From Hyaloraphidium curvatum (taxonomy: Eukaryota > Monoblepharomycota > Hyaloraphidiomycetes > Hyaloraphidiales > Hyaloraphidiaceae): a stretch of 64,000 nucleotides of DNA. The notes under the pieces were generated by a model. The model was not told the DNA's origin. It saw nothing but the letters and a program-made list of their open reading frames with translations, and did not search any database. The translations under genes were made by a program, and so were the position numbers. Of this stretch, positions 35,176 to 47,500 are shown in pieces; the stretch's first letter is position 1; every line of letters starts with the position of its first letter. The stretch spans positions 658,380 through 722,379 of the forward strand of contig JAIVFI010000018.1 of assembly GCA_025558095.1 (NCBI GenBank), read 5' to 3'.

Positions 35176-35291
35176 GATCGGAATACACCTTCTCAGGGCT
35201 CTCGGATCCGAGTAATCGATCGTTGCCGTTGCGGGAGGAAGCCGGGCCGATTCCAAACACCGGCAACGCGTCTCTTGCCTCCCTCCCCAAA

Positions 35292-36811
35292 ATGTCCACT
35301 GAGGCCACTGAGGTCCGCGTGCCGCTCGACACGGCTCGCCTGGAGCCGTGGCTCCGCAAGAACGTGCCAGGCTACAAGGGCCCCGTCACGGGATTGAAAC
35401 AGTTCTCCAATGGCCAGAGCAATCCTACTTACTCCTTCGCGGACGCCGCGACCGGCAAGAAATACGTCCTGCGCCGGAAGCCGCCCGGGGAAGCCATCTC
35501 CAAGACCGCGCACCAGGTGGAGCGCGAGTTCCGCGCGATGCGGGCGATGCGGGGCACCAAGGTGCCCGTGCCCACCGTGCACGCGCTGGAGGAGGACACG
35601 GGGGTGATCGGGGCCGTGTTCTACGTCATGGACTTTGTCGAGGGTGCGGGCATCACCGTCGTGGCGGGGAAGGGGGGCTGACCCGTACCGGCCGGCAGGA
35701 CGGGTGTTCGCGGACCCGAGGCTGCCGATGCTGCCCGAGGGCGAGCGCAAGCAGGCGTGGTACTCGTTCGTCCGCACCATTGCCGCGCTCCACACCGTCG
35801 ACTTCAAGGCGGTCGGCCGTGGGTTTCTCGTCTTCCACACGAGCGCGGGATCATCGCTGACCCCATTTCTGTCAGTCCTCGGCCAGCCCGGCTTCGACCG
35901 TCCTGGCAACTACTTCCAGCGCCAGCTCAAGACGTGGTCCCTAATCGAAAAGGCCCAGGCTGCCGTCAAGTTCCCCGACGGACGGCCGGTGCCCCCGCTG
36001 CCGCACACGGCGGAGATCGTGGAGTGGCTCAAGAAAAACGAGGTGCCAGACGAGGTGTGCCTGGCGCACGGGGACATCCACATTGGGGTGGGCGTGGCTC
36101 TCTGTTGGCTCCGCAGGGAGGCGCTGACGGATTTCGGCCAGAACGTGATGTTCCACCCCACCAAGCCCGAGGTGGTCGCCGTGCTCGACTGGTCTGTGGC
36201 GTCTGGGAACCGGTGCGCGATCGGGCACTGACTGGGTGGCCTTCAACAGGGAACTCGCGACTCTCGGGCACCCGCTCAGCGATCTTGCCAACTGGTGAGC
36301 TGGCCGTGGCGCCTTTGGCAACGACTCGTCACTCAATAAGCCCCTTGCAGCCTCCAGCACTACTTCACGCCCTTCGACCCCGAGTGGTGAGGGATCCGCC
36401 CCTCCCTCATATCTATCGTGGCCGGCTGATCACCTATTGATTCAGGGCCGGGGATGTCAAGACCGGCATCGCGGACGTGGACCCTGCGACCATCGGACTG
36501 CCCACGTTCGACGAGCTCGTCAAGGTCTACTGCGAGGCGGCCAGCCGGAAGCCGTTCCCGGACTCGGCGTGGGACTTTGCGAAGTGGGTGGTTGCCGGAT
36601 CGACGGCCCCAACGGATGGAGCTGACCCGTGGCCAGGATCTTCACCTTCTGGAAGTACGGCATCGTCTACCAGGGGATCACCGCCCGCTTCGCTTCGGGC
36701 CAGGCCGCCAGCCCGACTGCCGGCTCCTTCGCCAAGATGATCGACCGGAACGCCAACCTCGCCATGCGGGCGATCGCGGAAGCCGACAAGCGTCGGGGCT
36801 CCAAGCTCTAG
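35292..36811 (+). CDS. ACAD10/11-type aminoglycoside-phosphotransferase-fold kinase, peroxisomal
   Basis: Exons 35292-35643, 35699-35818, 35876-36087, 36142-36191, 36250-36294, 36351-36386, 36446-36583 and 36638-36811 (the last border may be 36637; the frame requires 36637). 375 residues. Kinase landmarks: QFSNGQSNPTYSF glycine-rich loop, YVLRRKPPG with the ATP-binding Lys, LAHGDIHIGNVMFHP (catalytic loop, across intron 3), VLDWELATLGHPLSDLANC with the metal-binding Asp. This matches the N-terminal kinase of ACAD10/ACAD11, which phosphorylates 4-hydroxyacyl-CoAs; here it is free-standing, without an acyl-CoA dehydrogenase. The protein ends in SKL, the canonical PTS1. It lies between acetate kinase and the DAB fusion, same strand. 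Confidence 0.88.
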
Positions 36812-37122
36812 GCAGGCCGGGGAGGTACCGGATCGGCTACTTTTCCGGCCCGGTGGTCGCCGGTGGCGCGGGTGTTGCGCCTCCGCGTCACGGCCCAAGC
36901 GCGAGGGCGTTTTCGGCAAAGTGCATCCGCGGCCCGCGGGTGGGAATCGGGAGTCCGATCTATGTAGTTGGAATGACAGGCGAGCTGGTTGCATCGAAAT
37001 CCGCGCTGGTATGTGCACCGGTGCGGAATCCCCCGATGAGATCCGTTGGGGCGCGCAAGGGCACCGGACCGGGAAGGGTCACGCTTTGACCGGGCCGACT
37101 TCCCCCACCATCCCCCGGCACG
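36812..37122. promoter_or_regulatory. Intergenic region upstream of the DAB fusion gene
   Basis: 311 bp between the kinase stop and the DAB fusion ATG. No gene seen; presumed terminator and promoter. Confidence 0.45.
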
Positions 37123-40100
37123 ATGGATCCGCTCACGCTGACGGCGCTCGCCATCTGGGCCGGCGCTGCGGGCGCCGCCGTCCTCGCAGGATTCGTCGCG
37201 GCCGCGCCGTCGGCGACGGTCGAATGGGCGCTGTACCGCGTCGAGTTCGGCGGGCCCATCAAGGCGCTCGGACACGCGACGATCGGCTTCCGTGGGTTCC
37301 TTGCCGTTGCTCCATATTCTTGTTACCTATTCTGACTCGCGGAACGGCATTTCGGTCGGTTCCCCAACCCCGACGCGGCCGGATCACTTTCGCCACTACT
37401 CTTCCGCCGGCAGGCGTGACCCCAATCAATGCGGCCCTCCTGCTACTGATCATCGGCGTTGCCGGCATCGTCGCCACGTTTTCGGCCAAGAACCTCGTCG
37501 GCCAGCACCGTATCCTGCGGTACTGCGTGCTCCAGCTCTGCCTCGTCGGCTCCCTGGCCCTGGCGGTCACCGCCGCGTCGCTTCCCCTTGTTATCCTCGG
37601 CTGGTGTGCCGGCGGACTTGCTGTCGCGTCCCTGGTCTCCCACACGGGCACCAAACCGGCCGAGTTCTCGGCGGCGGTTACTCGGTCTCGGCTCCTGTTC
37701 GGCGACCTCTGCATCCTGATCGCCTTCGTGCTCTTGGGCGTCTCGGTCGGCAGCATGGACCTTGCGGACGTGTTTTCCTTCTCAGTCAACCAGCCCGAGG
37801 GGCCTGCCAACCCTCTGACCACCGCGGCCGTCTTTCTGATGATGATTGGCGGCGGCACCCGGTCCACCTTGGTGCCCTTCTACGATTGGCTGCCCGAGAC
37901 CGCTGAAGCCCCTACTCCGGTGTCTGCTCTGCTTCACGCTGGTACGTTCCTGACCAAACTCTTTGTTGCCGCCGGCACTGAACCTTGCGCTCGTCCAGGT
38001 ATCGTCAACGGCATTGGTGTCTTTGGCCTTCTACTCTGGCCCGTGTTCCGCTCGGTGCCCATCGCCAACTACTTCCTGCTGACCCAAGGTGTCCTCACGG
38101 CGCTATTCGGCATTGCCCAAGCCCGTGTGCGCGCCGACGTCAAGGGCCGCCTTGCCGCTTCGACCACGTCGCAGATGGGGTTCGTGATCACTTGCTCCTT
38201 GGCTGATTCCCGGTTCCTAACTCTGCCCTGCACCAGATACCTCGCCGTGCAGGTCGCTCTGGGTCTTCCGGCGGCCGCATTCACCCACTTGGTCGGCCAC
38301 GGTCTTTGGAAAGCCGGCCTCTTCCTCCAGGCCGGAGGCGCCGTCGAGCGCGTCCGTGCCGCTCCGGATCACCACGTTCACGAGCTCAAGGCCTCGCGCT
38401 GGCTCATCGCTGCTGCCGTCTCGGCTGTCGTAATCTTCCTCGCCCTCCTGCTCCCCGGCCTCATCCACGGCACCTTCGCGATCACTGTTCACTCGACCTA
38501 CGACATCGTCGCCTTCCTCGTGGCGTGGTTCGCCGGGACCTGCGCTCTGGTTCCCGCGACGACACCCAAGGCGTACGCCGTCGTCTGCACGGCCGTGTTT
38601 CTCTACGTGCTCGGCGCCGAGACCATGAACGCCGTCGTCGGCAACCTGAACGAGGTCGACGGCCCGCCCCGCTGGGCCTGGTACGAGTTCCTCGTGATCG
38701 GCATCCTCGTTGCCATCGCCACGGCCGCGGTCTGGATGGACCAGATGATGCGCAAGGGTTACTTCCGGCCCATCGCTTCCTGGGTCGCGCAGACCTCCAT
38801 GCCCCCGATCGGCATCGTCGACTGGTTCGTTCGCCCTCGGCTTGTGGTGCCCGACGACCTGCGCAAGATCCCCGCCCTCAAGAACTCAGCACAGCTCGCC
38901 GAGCCCGTGCGCAGCCGCCACCGCAACTCGTTCACCTCGCGCGACATCATGCCGGACGTCATGCAGGCCATGAACCACGTCGCGCCCGTCTGGCCGCTGG
39001 CCTCGTTCGTCGCTTCCAACCCGCTGGCCGGCCTGGAGGACCTGTCTTTCCGCGACGCGCTGGCTGCCGCTCGCCGTTCGTGGGGTTCCAACACCGGCCC
39101 GGACGCCTTCATCATGCGGCGCGCCGCGGACGAGTGGCGGATCGGCTTGGTCGATGCCGTCAGGGAGCTGGCCCGGGAGCCGCAGCTCCTCGAAGCCGGG
39201 CAGGCCGAGTTCCGCGTCGCCGGTAAGAGTTTCGGCCGCAAGGAGTTCCTGCGCAAGCTCGCGCTCGGCGGGGCCGCCATCCCCGCCGGTTCGGAGGACA
39301 AGATCCGGCAGCTCGTCAAGGACTGGATCCGTGCCGGCAACGAGCTCGAATTCAACTTCCCCTCGGTCCGCACCCCGCTCGAGTCCCTCTGCACGCAGCA
39401 CCGCGGTCTCCGGCCGTACGACGAGCTGGCCCGCACCTTCGGCTCGCTCCTTTTCTCCCGCGTGCTGGGCGACCCTGCCTGGCCGGCCACGGGCATGGAC
39501 GGGCCCGCTACGGGCATCTGGGACGCCTTCCGGTACAAGGCCGCCGCCGGCGCCATCGACGGCGCTCTGGGTCTGACGGGTGCCGACCGCTTCGTGCGCA
39601 AGCTGCCGGCCTCCGCCACCAACGCCCTGCAGATGATGCTGGAGGAGATGGGCGCCGAGAGCGTGGGCGTCGACCGGCCCACACTGCTCGCGCGCTACCT
39701 TGCCCGGGAGCCCGGGTGGCCCGCGCACGTCGCCTGGCGCGTGCGCCAGAACCGGGACCCCAAGGGCGGCGTCGTCGAGATCCTCGCCGTCCGGGTCGCG
39801 CTCGAGGCCGCCATCCTGCTCGCCTACTACAACCGCCAGATCGCCGTGGAGGACGTCGAGGGCGAGCGCGCCCCCCTGCTCGGCGGCGGGCTGAGCAAGT
39901 CGTTCGAGGAGGCCGACGCCGAGGCGGCCGAGGCCGAGGCCGTCGACCGGATGGTGGAAGCCTGCGAGGCCCTGGCCGTGGACCCCGCCGAGCTGCGCCC
40001 CCAGGATGTGGACATTCTGCTCGCCGTGACAGCTTCCGTCGACCCCGTCGCCATCGGTCAGGTCCGCTTCCGGATCCTCGAGGAGGCCTTCCGCGGGAAC

Positions 40101-41822
40101 CTCATCCAGGGCATCCACAAGACCCTCGGCCTCGTTCCCCCGCCTCCCCCGCCGGACGCTCAGGTGGTCTTCTGCATCGATGTGCGCTCGGGTCGTCTCC
40201 GGCGCCAGCTCGAGCACCTCGGCCGGCCTTGGGAGACCTTTGGCGCCGCCGGCTTCTTCGGCCTCCCTCTTCGCCACGTCGACCCCCGCGGCGCTTGCTC
40301 AGATCGGTGCCCCGCACTGCTCATTCCCGACCGCGAGGTCATCGAAGCGGCGCCGTCGGGTCCCGTCAAGCTGGGCATCGCCGAGGCCGCGGTGGAGGAG
40401 ATCGAAGTCAAGGCCGTCGCTCCCTTCGCGTGAGTTGTTCGCGGTCTCATTGCTTTCCTGCCTTTCTAAGCGTTATCCTCGCAGCTTTGCCGAGGCCGCC
40501 GGATGGATCACGGGCCCGCTTTCGCTCTTCCGTACCCTCCTCCCGCCTCTGTACGACCGCTTCTTCGGGACCTCGCGGGTCGTGGGCGAGATGCCACTGG
40601 AGGACGACATCAAGCCCGACGCGGTCGCGGTCGGCATCGAGGACGACAGCCTCTCGCAGCGGCTCCCCGGCTTCTCCGTCGACGAGCTCGTCGGCGCCTG
40701 CGCCAACTTCCTCAACACCACCGGCTTCACCAGCTTCTCGCCCCTGGTCGTGCTCTGCGGCCACGGCGCCTCGGTCGCCAACAACCCTCACGTCGCGGCG
40801 TACGACTGCGGTGCCTGCGGCGGCTTCTCGGGCGACGTCTCGTCGCGCGCCATGTGCGAGGCCCTCAACTCGCCCCGTGTGCGCGCCGGGCTCGCCGCCA
40901 AGGGCATCTCGATCCCCGCCGACACGCACTTCACGCCGGCCGTCCACGACACCACCCGCGACCTAATCCACCTGCTCGAGCCGGCCCGGGTTCCCGAGCG
41001 GCTCCAGGCGACCCTCAAGAAGCTGGAACAGGACCTCGCGACCGCTGCCGACGCTTCCCTCATCGAGCGGTTCCCGGAGCTGCCCGGCGCCCCGATCACC
41101 TCGTCGCTCGACGTCATGCGCCGCCACGTCGCCGTCCGCGCCGTCGACTGGGGTCAGGTGGGTTGATTCGGGGACCGAATCTCGAAGCCGGACCTGACTT
41201 GGCCTTTGCTCAGCCCCGACCCGAGTGGGGTCTCTGCACCAACGCCTGCATGGTCATCGGACCGCGGCACCTCACCAGCCAGCTGAAGCTCAACGGCCGC
41301 TCCTTCCTGCAGTCCTACGAGCCCTCGATCGACACCACCGGCGCCGCCCTCACCTTCCTCATGACGGCCCCACTCGTCGTCGGCCACTGGATTTCGTCGC
41401 AGTACCTCATGTCGACCATCGACCCCGACCGCTTCGGCGCCGGCGACAAGACCACGCACGACGTCGTCTGCGCGCACGACGGCACCCCGAGCCTCCTCAC
41501 CGGCGTGCTCACCGGCGTCCGCGGGGACATCCGGATCGGCCTGCCGTGGCAGGCGGTCTCGGCCACGGCGCCCATCGCGGGGCGCTGGGTCTCGTCGACC
41601 TTCCACGAGCCCGTGCGGCTGTTTGGGATCATCTACGCCAAGACGGCGGCGATCGACGCGGTGCTCGAGGCGCAGGAGAGCATCGGCAAGCTCGTGCGCG
41701 GCGAGTGGCTGCACATCTGCTCGATCGACCCCGAGACCAAGGAGATGCAGCGCCGGATGCCGGGCGGGGGTTGGAAGAAGGAGGAGGCGCTGGTTTACGA
41801 GTCGCGGGAGTCGCTGAACTAA
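37123..41822 (+). CDS. Fused DabB-DabA inorganic-carbon transporter (NuoL-like + DUF2309)
   Basis: Six exons: 37123-37291, 37414-37941, 37999-38179, 38237-40429, 40485-41157, 41214-41822; 1450 residues, frame consistent throughout. Residues 1 to about 560 are a multi-pass proton-channel subunit related to NuoL/MrpA (DabB): DWLPETAEAPTPVSALLHAG, TTSQMGYLAVQVALG, THLVGHGLWKAGLFL. After a linker the rest is DabA (DUF2309): RDIMPDVMQAMNHVAPVWPL and ASNPLAGLEDLSF. Zinc-site residues of the beta-carbonic-anhydrase-like centre are present: C939 and D941 in FCIDVRS, H1117 in CGHGAS, C1132 in YDCGACGG. The His-to-Cys spacing of 15 equals that recalled for Halothiobacillus DabA (H524, C539). It would couple ion flow to CO2 hydration. 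No clear organelle presequence. Codon use and introns match the host. Confidence 0.93.
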
Positions 41823-41982
41823 CGGGCTTTCGGGTCGGGGAATTGGGGGACTCGCGTGCATGCTTCTGATAGATTTTCATCCGAAAAAGTGATCGAACTA
41901 GACAAGTCGAATGGGCGATGTATTCCGCAAGGGGATTCGGAAGAGTTGCAAACAGGGCGAGATCGCGACTACTCGGTCTTTC

Positions 41983-42837
41983 CTACGAATCGCACGCCGG
42001 GGCCACGTTCCGCCCCGTCACGTAGAGGGTGTGGAGACCGAGGTCGCCCAGCTCGTGCATGCTGACGCAGAAGGGGCCCTTGGTCCAGCCGCGGTTCAGC
42101 ATGATCCCGCCCATGGGGCTGTAGCTTGGCGCCATCTGGTCTTCCAGGTAGAAGATGGCCTGCGCGACCTGCGGATTCCAATGAGCTCTGGCTGCCAGCT
42201 AGACGGCATGGAGCGGATCCGACCTGCATGACCCTCGCCACCAGCGCCTTGAGCGTGAAGCCCGCGTCCGATCTTTTGGGCGGCCGCACCTCCCACGTCG
42301 TCGCGACCCCCGTGTACGCCGTCCAGGTCACGAACGCCGACTCCGTCCCGGGCAGCACGACATCGTCCGCCTCGGCCAGGTCCGCGAGATCGCGCTCGGC
42401 CTCCCCGGCGGTGAGCGCCGCCGAGTACGGGCGGTACCCGTCCTCCTGCTCGCGGAAGGAGAGCGAGATCTCGCGCGTCTCGCCGCCGTCGGCGACCAGG
42501 GGGACGCTCTTGCGGTCCACCATCCGGATCCCTTCGGGGAACAGGGGCAGCGGGGACTCGTGGCGCGCGGCGAGGTCCTTGCACTCGCGACGGTGCGAGG
42601 GCCAGTTGTCCGTCTGCGGCGGAATCAAGCGGTCAGATGGAGATGGCGGCGGGGTGAGGGGCGGACCTGGCACTGGCGGCTGCAGTAGACGAGCTCCTTG
42701 CAGACAGAGCACTGATAGGTGCCCGGCCGCCCGCACGCGCCGCAGGGCTTGTAGGTCACCTCGTCGGGGAAGATGTCGGGGAAGAGCGAGACCCGCTTGT
42801 CCGGGGAGCGCAGCGGGAACAGCTTGTTCGAGGCCAT
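41983..42837 (-). CDS. MYND-type zinc finger protein
   Basis: Minus-strand exons 42837-42667, 42613-42224 and 42168-41983 (introns 53 and 55 bp), 248 residues. The finger CGACGRPGTYQCSVCKELVY-CSRQCQ-TDNWPSHRREC is completed across the first intron and has the full MYND C4-C2HC set. The remaining 170 residues (SLSFREQEDGYRPYSAALTA, FYLEDQMAPSYSPMGGIMLN) form a domain that I do not recognise, with no SET motif. MYND fingers are protein-interaction modules. Its start is 103 bp from the divergent oil-body-associated gene. Confidence 0.8.
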
Positions 42838-42940
42838 CTCGAGTCGGCGGATGTTGTTGATGAATGACTCGACCCGAACGGCGGGCGCAGCGCCAGATCA
42901 GCGCTCGCGCTGGCGCACTTCAAACTCAATGAACGTCCCC

Positions 42941-44061
42941 ATGGCACACTCCAAGGCTCCCGGCGTTGCCGGCGACGACATTTCGGCCAAGAACACTGTG
43001 CTCGAAGCCGCAGCAGGCGGGTCTCTTCCCTTCTCAAGCAGCCCGGCGCACCTCACCGACAGCAGGCCTCACCCAGTCCTTCGAGCCCCTCCAGCAGGTC
43101 TGCGCGTGCCTCAACGCGTTCCACGTCTACGCAGGTGCGTTCGTGCTCAGTTTGGAGCGACCGGATGTGACGGTTTGGTCCCGCAGACGACCTCTCGCGA
43201 CACGTGGAATGGGCTTCTCCGGGACGGCGCGGTTCCCCGCCTGAACCGCAGGTAACAATCGATGGACCACATCATTCCACTACTGCGTAGGACTCCGGCC
43301 TCCCGATTCGCCCGGCGCAGCCCTGATCCGCGGCGCCAGAACCACCTGAGCGAGGCCGTACGGCAGTGCATGATCTTCGATTCGGACCGAGGGACGCCAA
43401 GCTCATCGGTGGGCAGGCGCCGTAGTCGAAGTTCAAAGGTTGGGCTTCTGACGTCCAAGATTTCGCGTGTCAACCCACAGGGGTGGAGTACATGGTCTCG
43501 GAGCGGATTTTCGACACCCTCGACGCGGACGAAAAGAAGATGTGGCACTCGGTGGGCTGCCTCCAACAATCGTCCGATTCCCCTCAAACGGACTGCACAT
43601 GCAGCACGTCGCCGAGGTCAAGAGCGGCATGCCGGTGATGCCCAAGCCCGCGCTCGTGCCGGACGCGGTGTGGGAGGCGGCCGAGAACGCGGAGATGGAG
43701 CAGGTCGTCAGGTGGGCCGGCTTATCTCGTTGTCGCACTCGGCTGGCAGCGTGCTGCAACAGCATTGGCCCACAGGTGGTTCGGCAAGACGTACCACTTC
43801 TGGCAGACCGACCTCGGCCACACCTTGCCCCTCGGCCCTCCCAAGCTCATGAAATCGTACGTCCCCGAAGCGGGCATGCCGTGCGAGGCGTGGGACGCGC
43901 GCGATCGGAGGATGGGGATCGATCGGGAGAGGAAGAAGGCGGGGCGGGAGGGGTTCAAGGAGCCGGGGAGGAAGGAGGGGGCGGACGGGTGTTGGGAGGG
44001 CAGGGGCGGGAGGTTCGTGCTCCAGGATGTTCGTTTGGAGGATGGGGAGCGTGAAACTTGA
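42941..44061 (+). pseudogene. Oil-body-associated protein (OBAP, DUF1264), frame-disrupted
   Basis: Conserved blocks in order: VLEAAAGLTQSFEPLQQVCA (across GC-AG intron 43017-43065), FHVYADDLSRHVE, FHYC joined to NHLSEAVRQCMIFDSD, DAKLIG joined to [18 protein letters not shown] joined to [35 protein letters not shown] and PKLMKSYVP. These are the OBAP signature. Introns 43409-43480, 43552-43604 and 43712-43775 splice cleanly. Two places do not: between RHVE (about 43208) and FHYC (about 43281) no GT/GC-AG pair keeps frame, and between IFDSD and DAKLIG (about 43387-43395) the frame shifts with no possible intron. Either the gene is decaying or the sequence has indel errors. An ATG at 42929 is an alternative start. 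Confidence 0.75.
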
Positions 44062-44532
44062 TTTTGCGGCGGACGGAGATGGGCCGGAATGGAATCGGAA
44101 GTCGGTGATCTTCGCCACAGTTTCCCCGCCCATGGTTCGTGGCCCCGGCTCCTGCGCCCCCCAAACGGGCGTTCGAGGTCTCGGAACGACTTTGCTTCAA
44201 ATGTGAGCGTCCATCTGTTATGGCCGATGACCCCTTCTCTCTCGGTTCCCGTTTGGAGCAAAGTCAATGACGTGATTGCGGCAGCCGGGCCCGTTGTGCT
44301 CACAATCGAGGGGAGTCCGCGAAAGAGCCCCGCCGCCGGGGTTCGGAGCTCGGTATATGTCTGCAGACAGCATTGTGCGGGAGGGAGCACGCGATCGGAT
44401 CCCTGCTCGGACCTTCGGAGGACCCTTTCGGAGCGGGCGGTTCCCTTCTGGCGGTGCACACCGAGATCCCCCACGCCATCTCGCCACCGGGCGGGCGTGA
44501 ACGGACCCGCGGCCACGGCGCCCGACGTCGGA
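44062..44532. other. Intergenic, no gene seen
   Basis: 471 bp between the OBAP gene and the mucin-like gene. Nothing recognised beyond presumed terminator and promoter. Confidence 0.45.
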
Positions 44533-47500
44533 ATGCCGCGCCGAAGCCGCCTGCCGCGGATTGCGGGGCTCGCGGCGCTGCTCGGCGCGCTGCTGCTCTG
44601 TTTGTCGCCCGCGTCGGCCAACAACAACGGCGTCGTGTGCCGCACGCTGCGCCAGAACGGCGGCGGCCGCTGCACGACGACGCGCTGCAAGAGCACGAGC
44701 ACGCGATGGGCCACGCGGACGGCGACGCGGAAGGTGGGCGCGCGACGCCGAGTCGCCGGCACGCAGCTGACGATCCGATGCCGCGCGGCAGACCACTGTG
44801 ACCCAAAAAGTGACGTCCACGAGCACGCAAAAAACTTCTACAACCACCACGGCCTCGATTTGGGTGGGGAACCCGCTCCGGCAGCGCCCGGCACTCCCTG
44901 AATCACTCCCGTGCAGGTTTTCCCGCTCCCGGACGGAGGGCCGACAATCACAGTGACTCCGACCCAGCTGCCATTTCCTGACACCACGTACACCTTTGTG
45001 ACGACATCTACCGTCTTTGTCAGCGGGAGCACCTTCACGGTCACCGAATCGGGGAACATTGTAGGGATCTGCCGGACGTTCCTCATTCCCAAGCTGACGG
45101 GGGGCTTCTTTCGCTGCAGGAGCTTCCTATCGTCACAAGGACGACCAGTAGGAGGATCGGCGGACGCGCTAGATGCAGCCACTGACCCGATTCCAAAGCC
45201 CTGACCATTACAAGTACTCGGACGACCACCACCGGCTTCGTGCTCGACTGTGAATCGGCGCCGGCCCTTGACGACTCCCTGCGTCGTCCCTTCCGCCGGC
45301 GGCGGCGGCTCCTGCGGCGCGCACCCCGGGGGATCCGCGGCCAAGCGCCCCTGGAGCTGCCCACGGGGGAGCACGTGAACGCCACCTTCCGCCCGATCGG
45401 GATGGACGGACCGGGGCTGTTGTGGGGCGGCATGGCCGTGGCTGCCATCTCGGACGGCGGAACCGAGGACTTCGGGGGCCATCCGGCAGGGTTCTTCGCG
45501 CCGCCACATCTCGAACCGCGGCAGATCGTGCCGAACACCAACAACGGGAACAAGCCGTGCGTGGTCAGGTGCACCTCCTACAAAAGGTGCACGGTGAGGC
45601 GGACAAAGACCCGGACGACCACCCAGAAGTCGACCAAGAAGGTCACCTCGACCAAGCGGACGACCCAAACTGTCGTTGTGACTTCCACGATTCGGACGAC
45701 GGGGGTGGCAAGCGCGACCACCTCGGGAGGTGTGGCGACGATCACCCTGTGGGTTTTCATGGGTATACAGGGTCGCAGATATCGTTCCTGATCTTCCTTG
45801 CCCTGCCGCTCCGCCGCAGCACCATTCCCGGATTGATCCCAGACGTGACGGGCACCTACTTGTTCTCGACTACGACGGAAACCTGTGGGTGCATCGCCGC
45901 CCGACGTAACGGGGCCCAAAGGAGGGAGGCGGGAAGCTGAAATCCGCTCTCTAGTCACGGTGCCAAACGACGCCACGACGACTGTCATCTCTTCGCCGGG
46001 GCCTGCCGCGACGATTACGTCGACCTTGGTGGCGCCCACCACTCCCACGTAGGTCCCTTTGACGTACCCATCTGTTCTGGTAGGCTGACATCCATGGCAG
46101 CGTCACAACCTCGGTCGTCGCGACCATCACCTGCGGCCCCGACCCGGGACCTGCTCCCCCGCCGCCGATCATCGTCACCACGACCACGGAAGCCACGCGA
46201 ACCAACCCCGTGCAGACGCGGACGACCTCGGGCACCACGTCGGGGACGACCTCGGCCTCGCAGACGGCGACCAGCTCGACATTGTCGGAGACATCGTCCG
46301 AGACCACGGTGTGTTGCGCGGATGGTTGATCGCCGTCCAGGAGGGCTAACGGAGAATCGGTTGCTCGTCTAATGTGGGAATCAAGTCGACGCAGACCACG
46401 GTGGGTGCCAGGGTCGGACTGCGTCCTCACAGAGACTGACGGGCGAGGCTTGCCCAGTCCTCCTTCACCGAAACTTCAACGTCCGAGACCGCGACGACCC
46501 TGACCTCCTCCACGAGCAGCCAGACCACCGAGTCGAGCACCTCGTTCACGTCCTCCACGGTGGGCCCGCAACGAGCGAAAAGCATCAGAAGCTGACCCGG
46601 TCCACTTGATCGCAGCAAACGCCCTCTTCGACGACATCGAAAACCACCAGCAGCCTCTCCCAGACGACGAGCTCGACCAGCCGGACCGCAACCACGTCCT
46701 CGCTGTCGCGGACGTCGACTTCGCTCACTTCTTCGACGACCAGCGAGTCCCTAACCTCGAGCACGTCGATCACGACCGAAACTCCGACGACATTGACCGT
46801 GGGTTAGCCATACCACGGGGAGGTGGAAGACTCGCTAACGCTGCATTGCTCCCCTCGCGGTCTAGTTCACGATTACGAGCTCCACATCGCTGACGAGCGA
46901 GACGCAGACGTCCAGCACAGTGAGCGCGACGACCTCGGAATCACAGACCACTTCGAGTCTGTCCGCTACGACTTCATCGACCACCGAAACGCCTTCGAGC
47001 ACGTCAGAGACGACGTCATCGGAGACGGTGGGTGGATGGATTGCTGTCCCGTCATCTCCTCTGATATATGGCTGTGCAGCTCACGAGCTCATCCTCGACC
47101 TCGCTCACGGAGACGTCATCGAGCCTCACGGCCACCACGAGCTCCCTCTCTCCGACCTCCTCGTCGCGCACGCGGACCTCGTCGAGCTTCACACCCAGCA
47201 CCTCGTCGCGCACGACCAACTCGCGCACTCGCACGACCTCCTCCGAGACCCGCACCTCGTCCAGCCTCACCCAGACCACGAGCTCCCGCACCCGCAGCTC
47301 CACGACCTCGTACACCTCCACCCTCTCCCTCCTCTGCGTCGAGTCGCCCCCCGTCAAGCCCCCCGTCGGCGGCTCCGACCCGTGGAGCGGCTCCCTCGAG
47401 GCCGAGGCGCCCATCACGCCCCCGGGGGTCACCTTCCAGTCCAACACGGGCGGCGACGGCTGGGACCTGGGCTTCCACGAGGACGGCGAAAGGATTTTCA

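Noticed and set aside
37123-41822. Bacterial contamination as the source of the DAB genes
   Set aside because: Five frame-consistent spliceosomal introns, the same base composition and eukaryotic neighbours on both sides argue against it.
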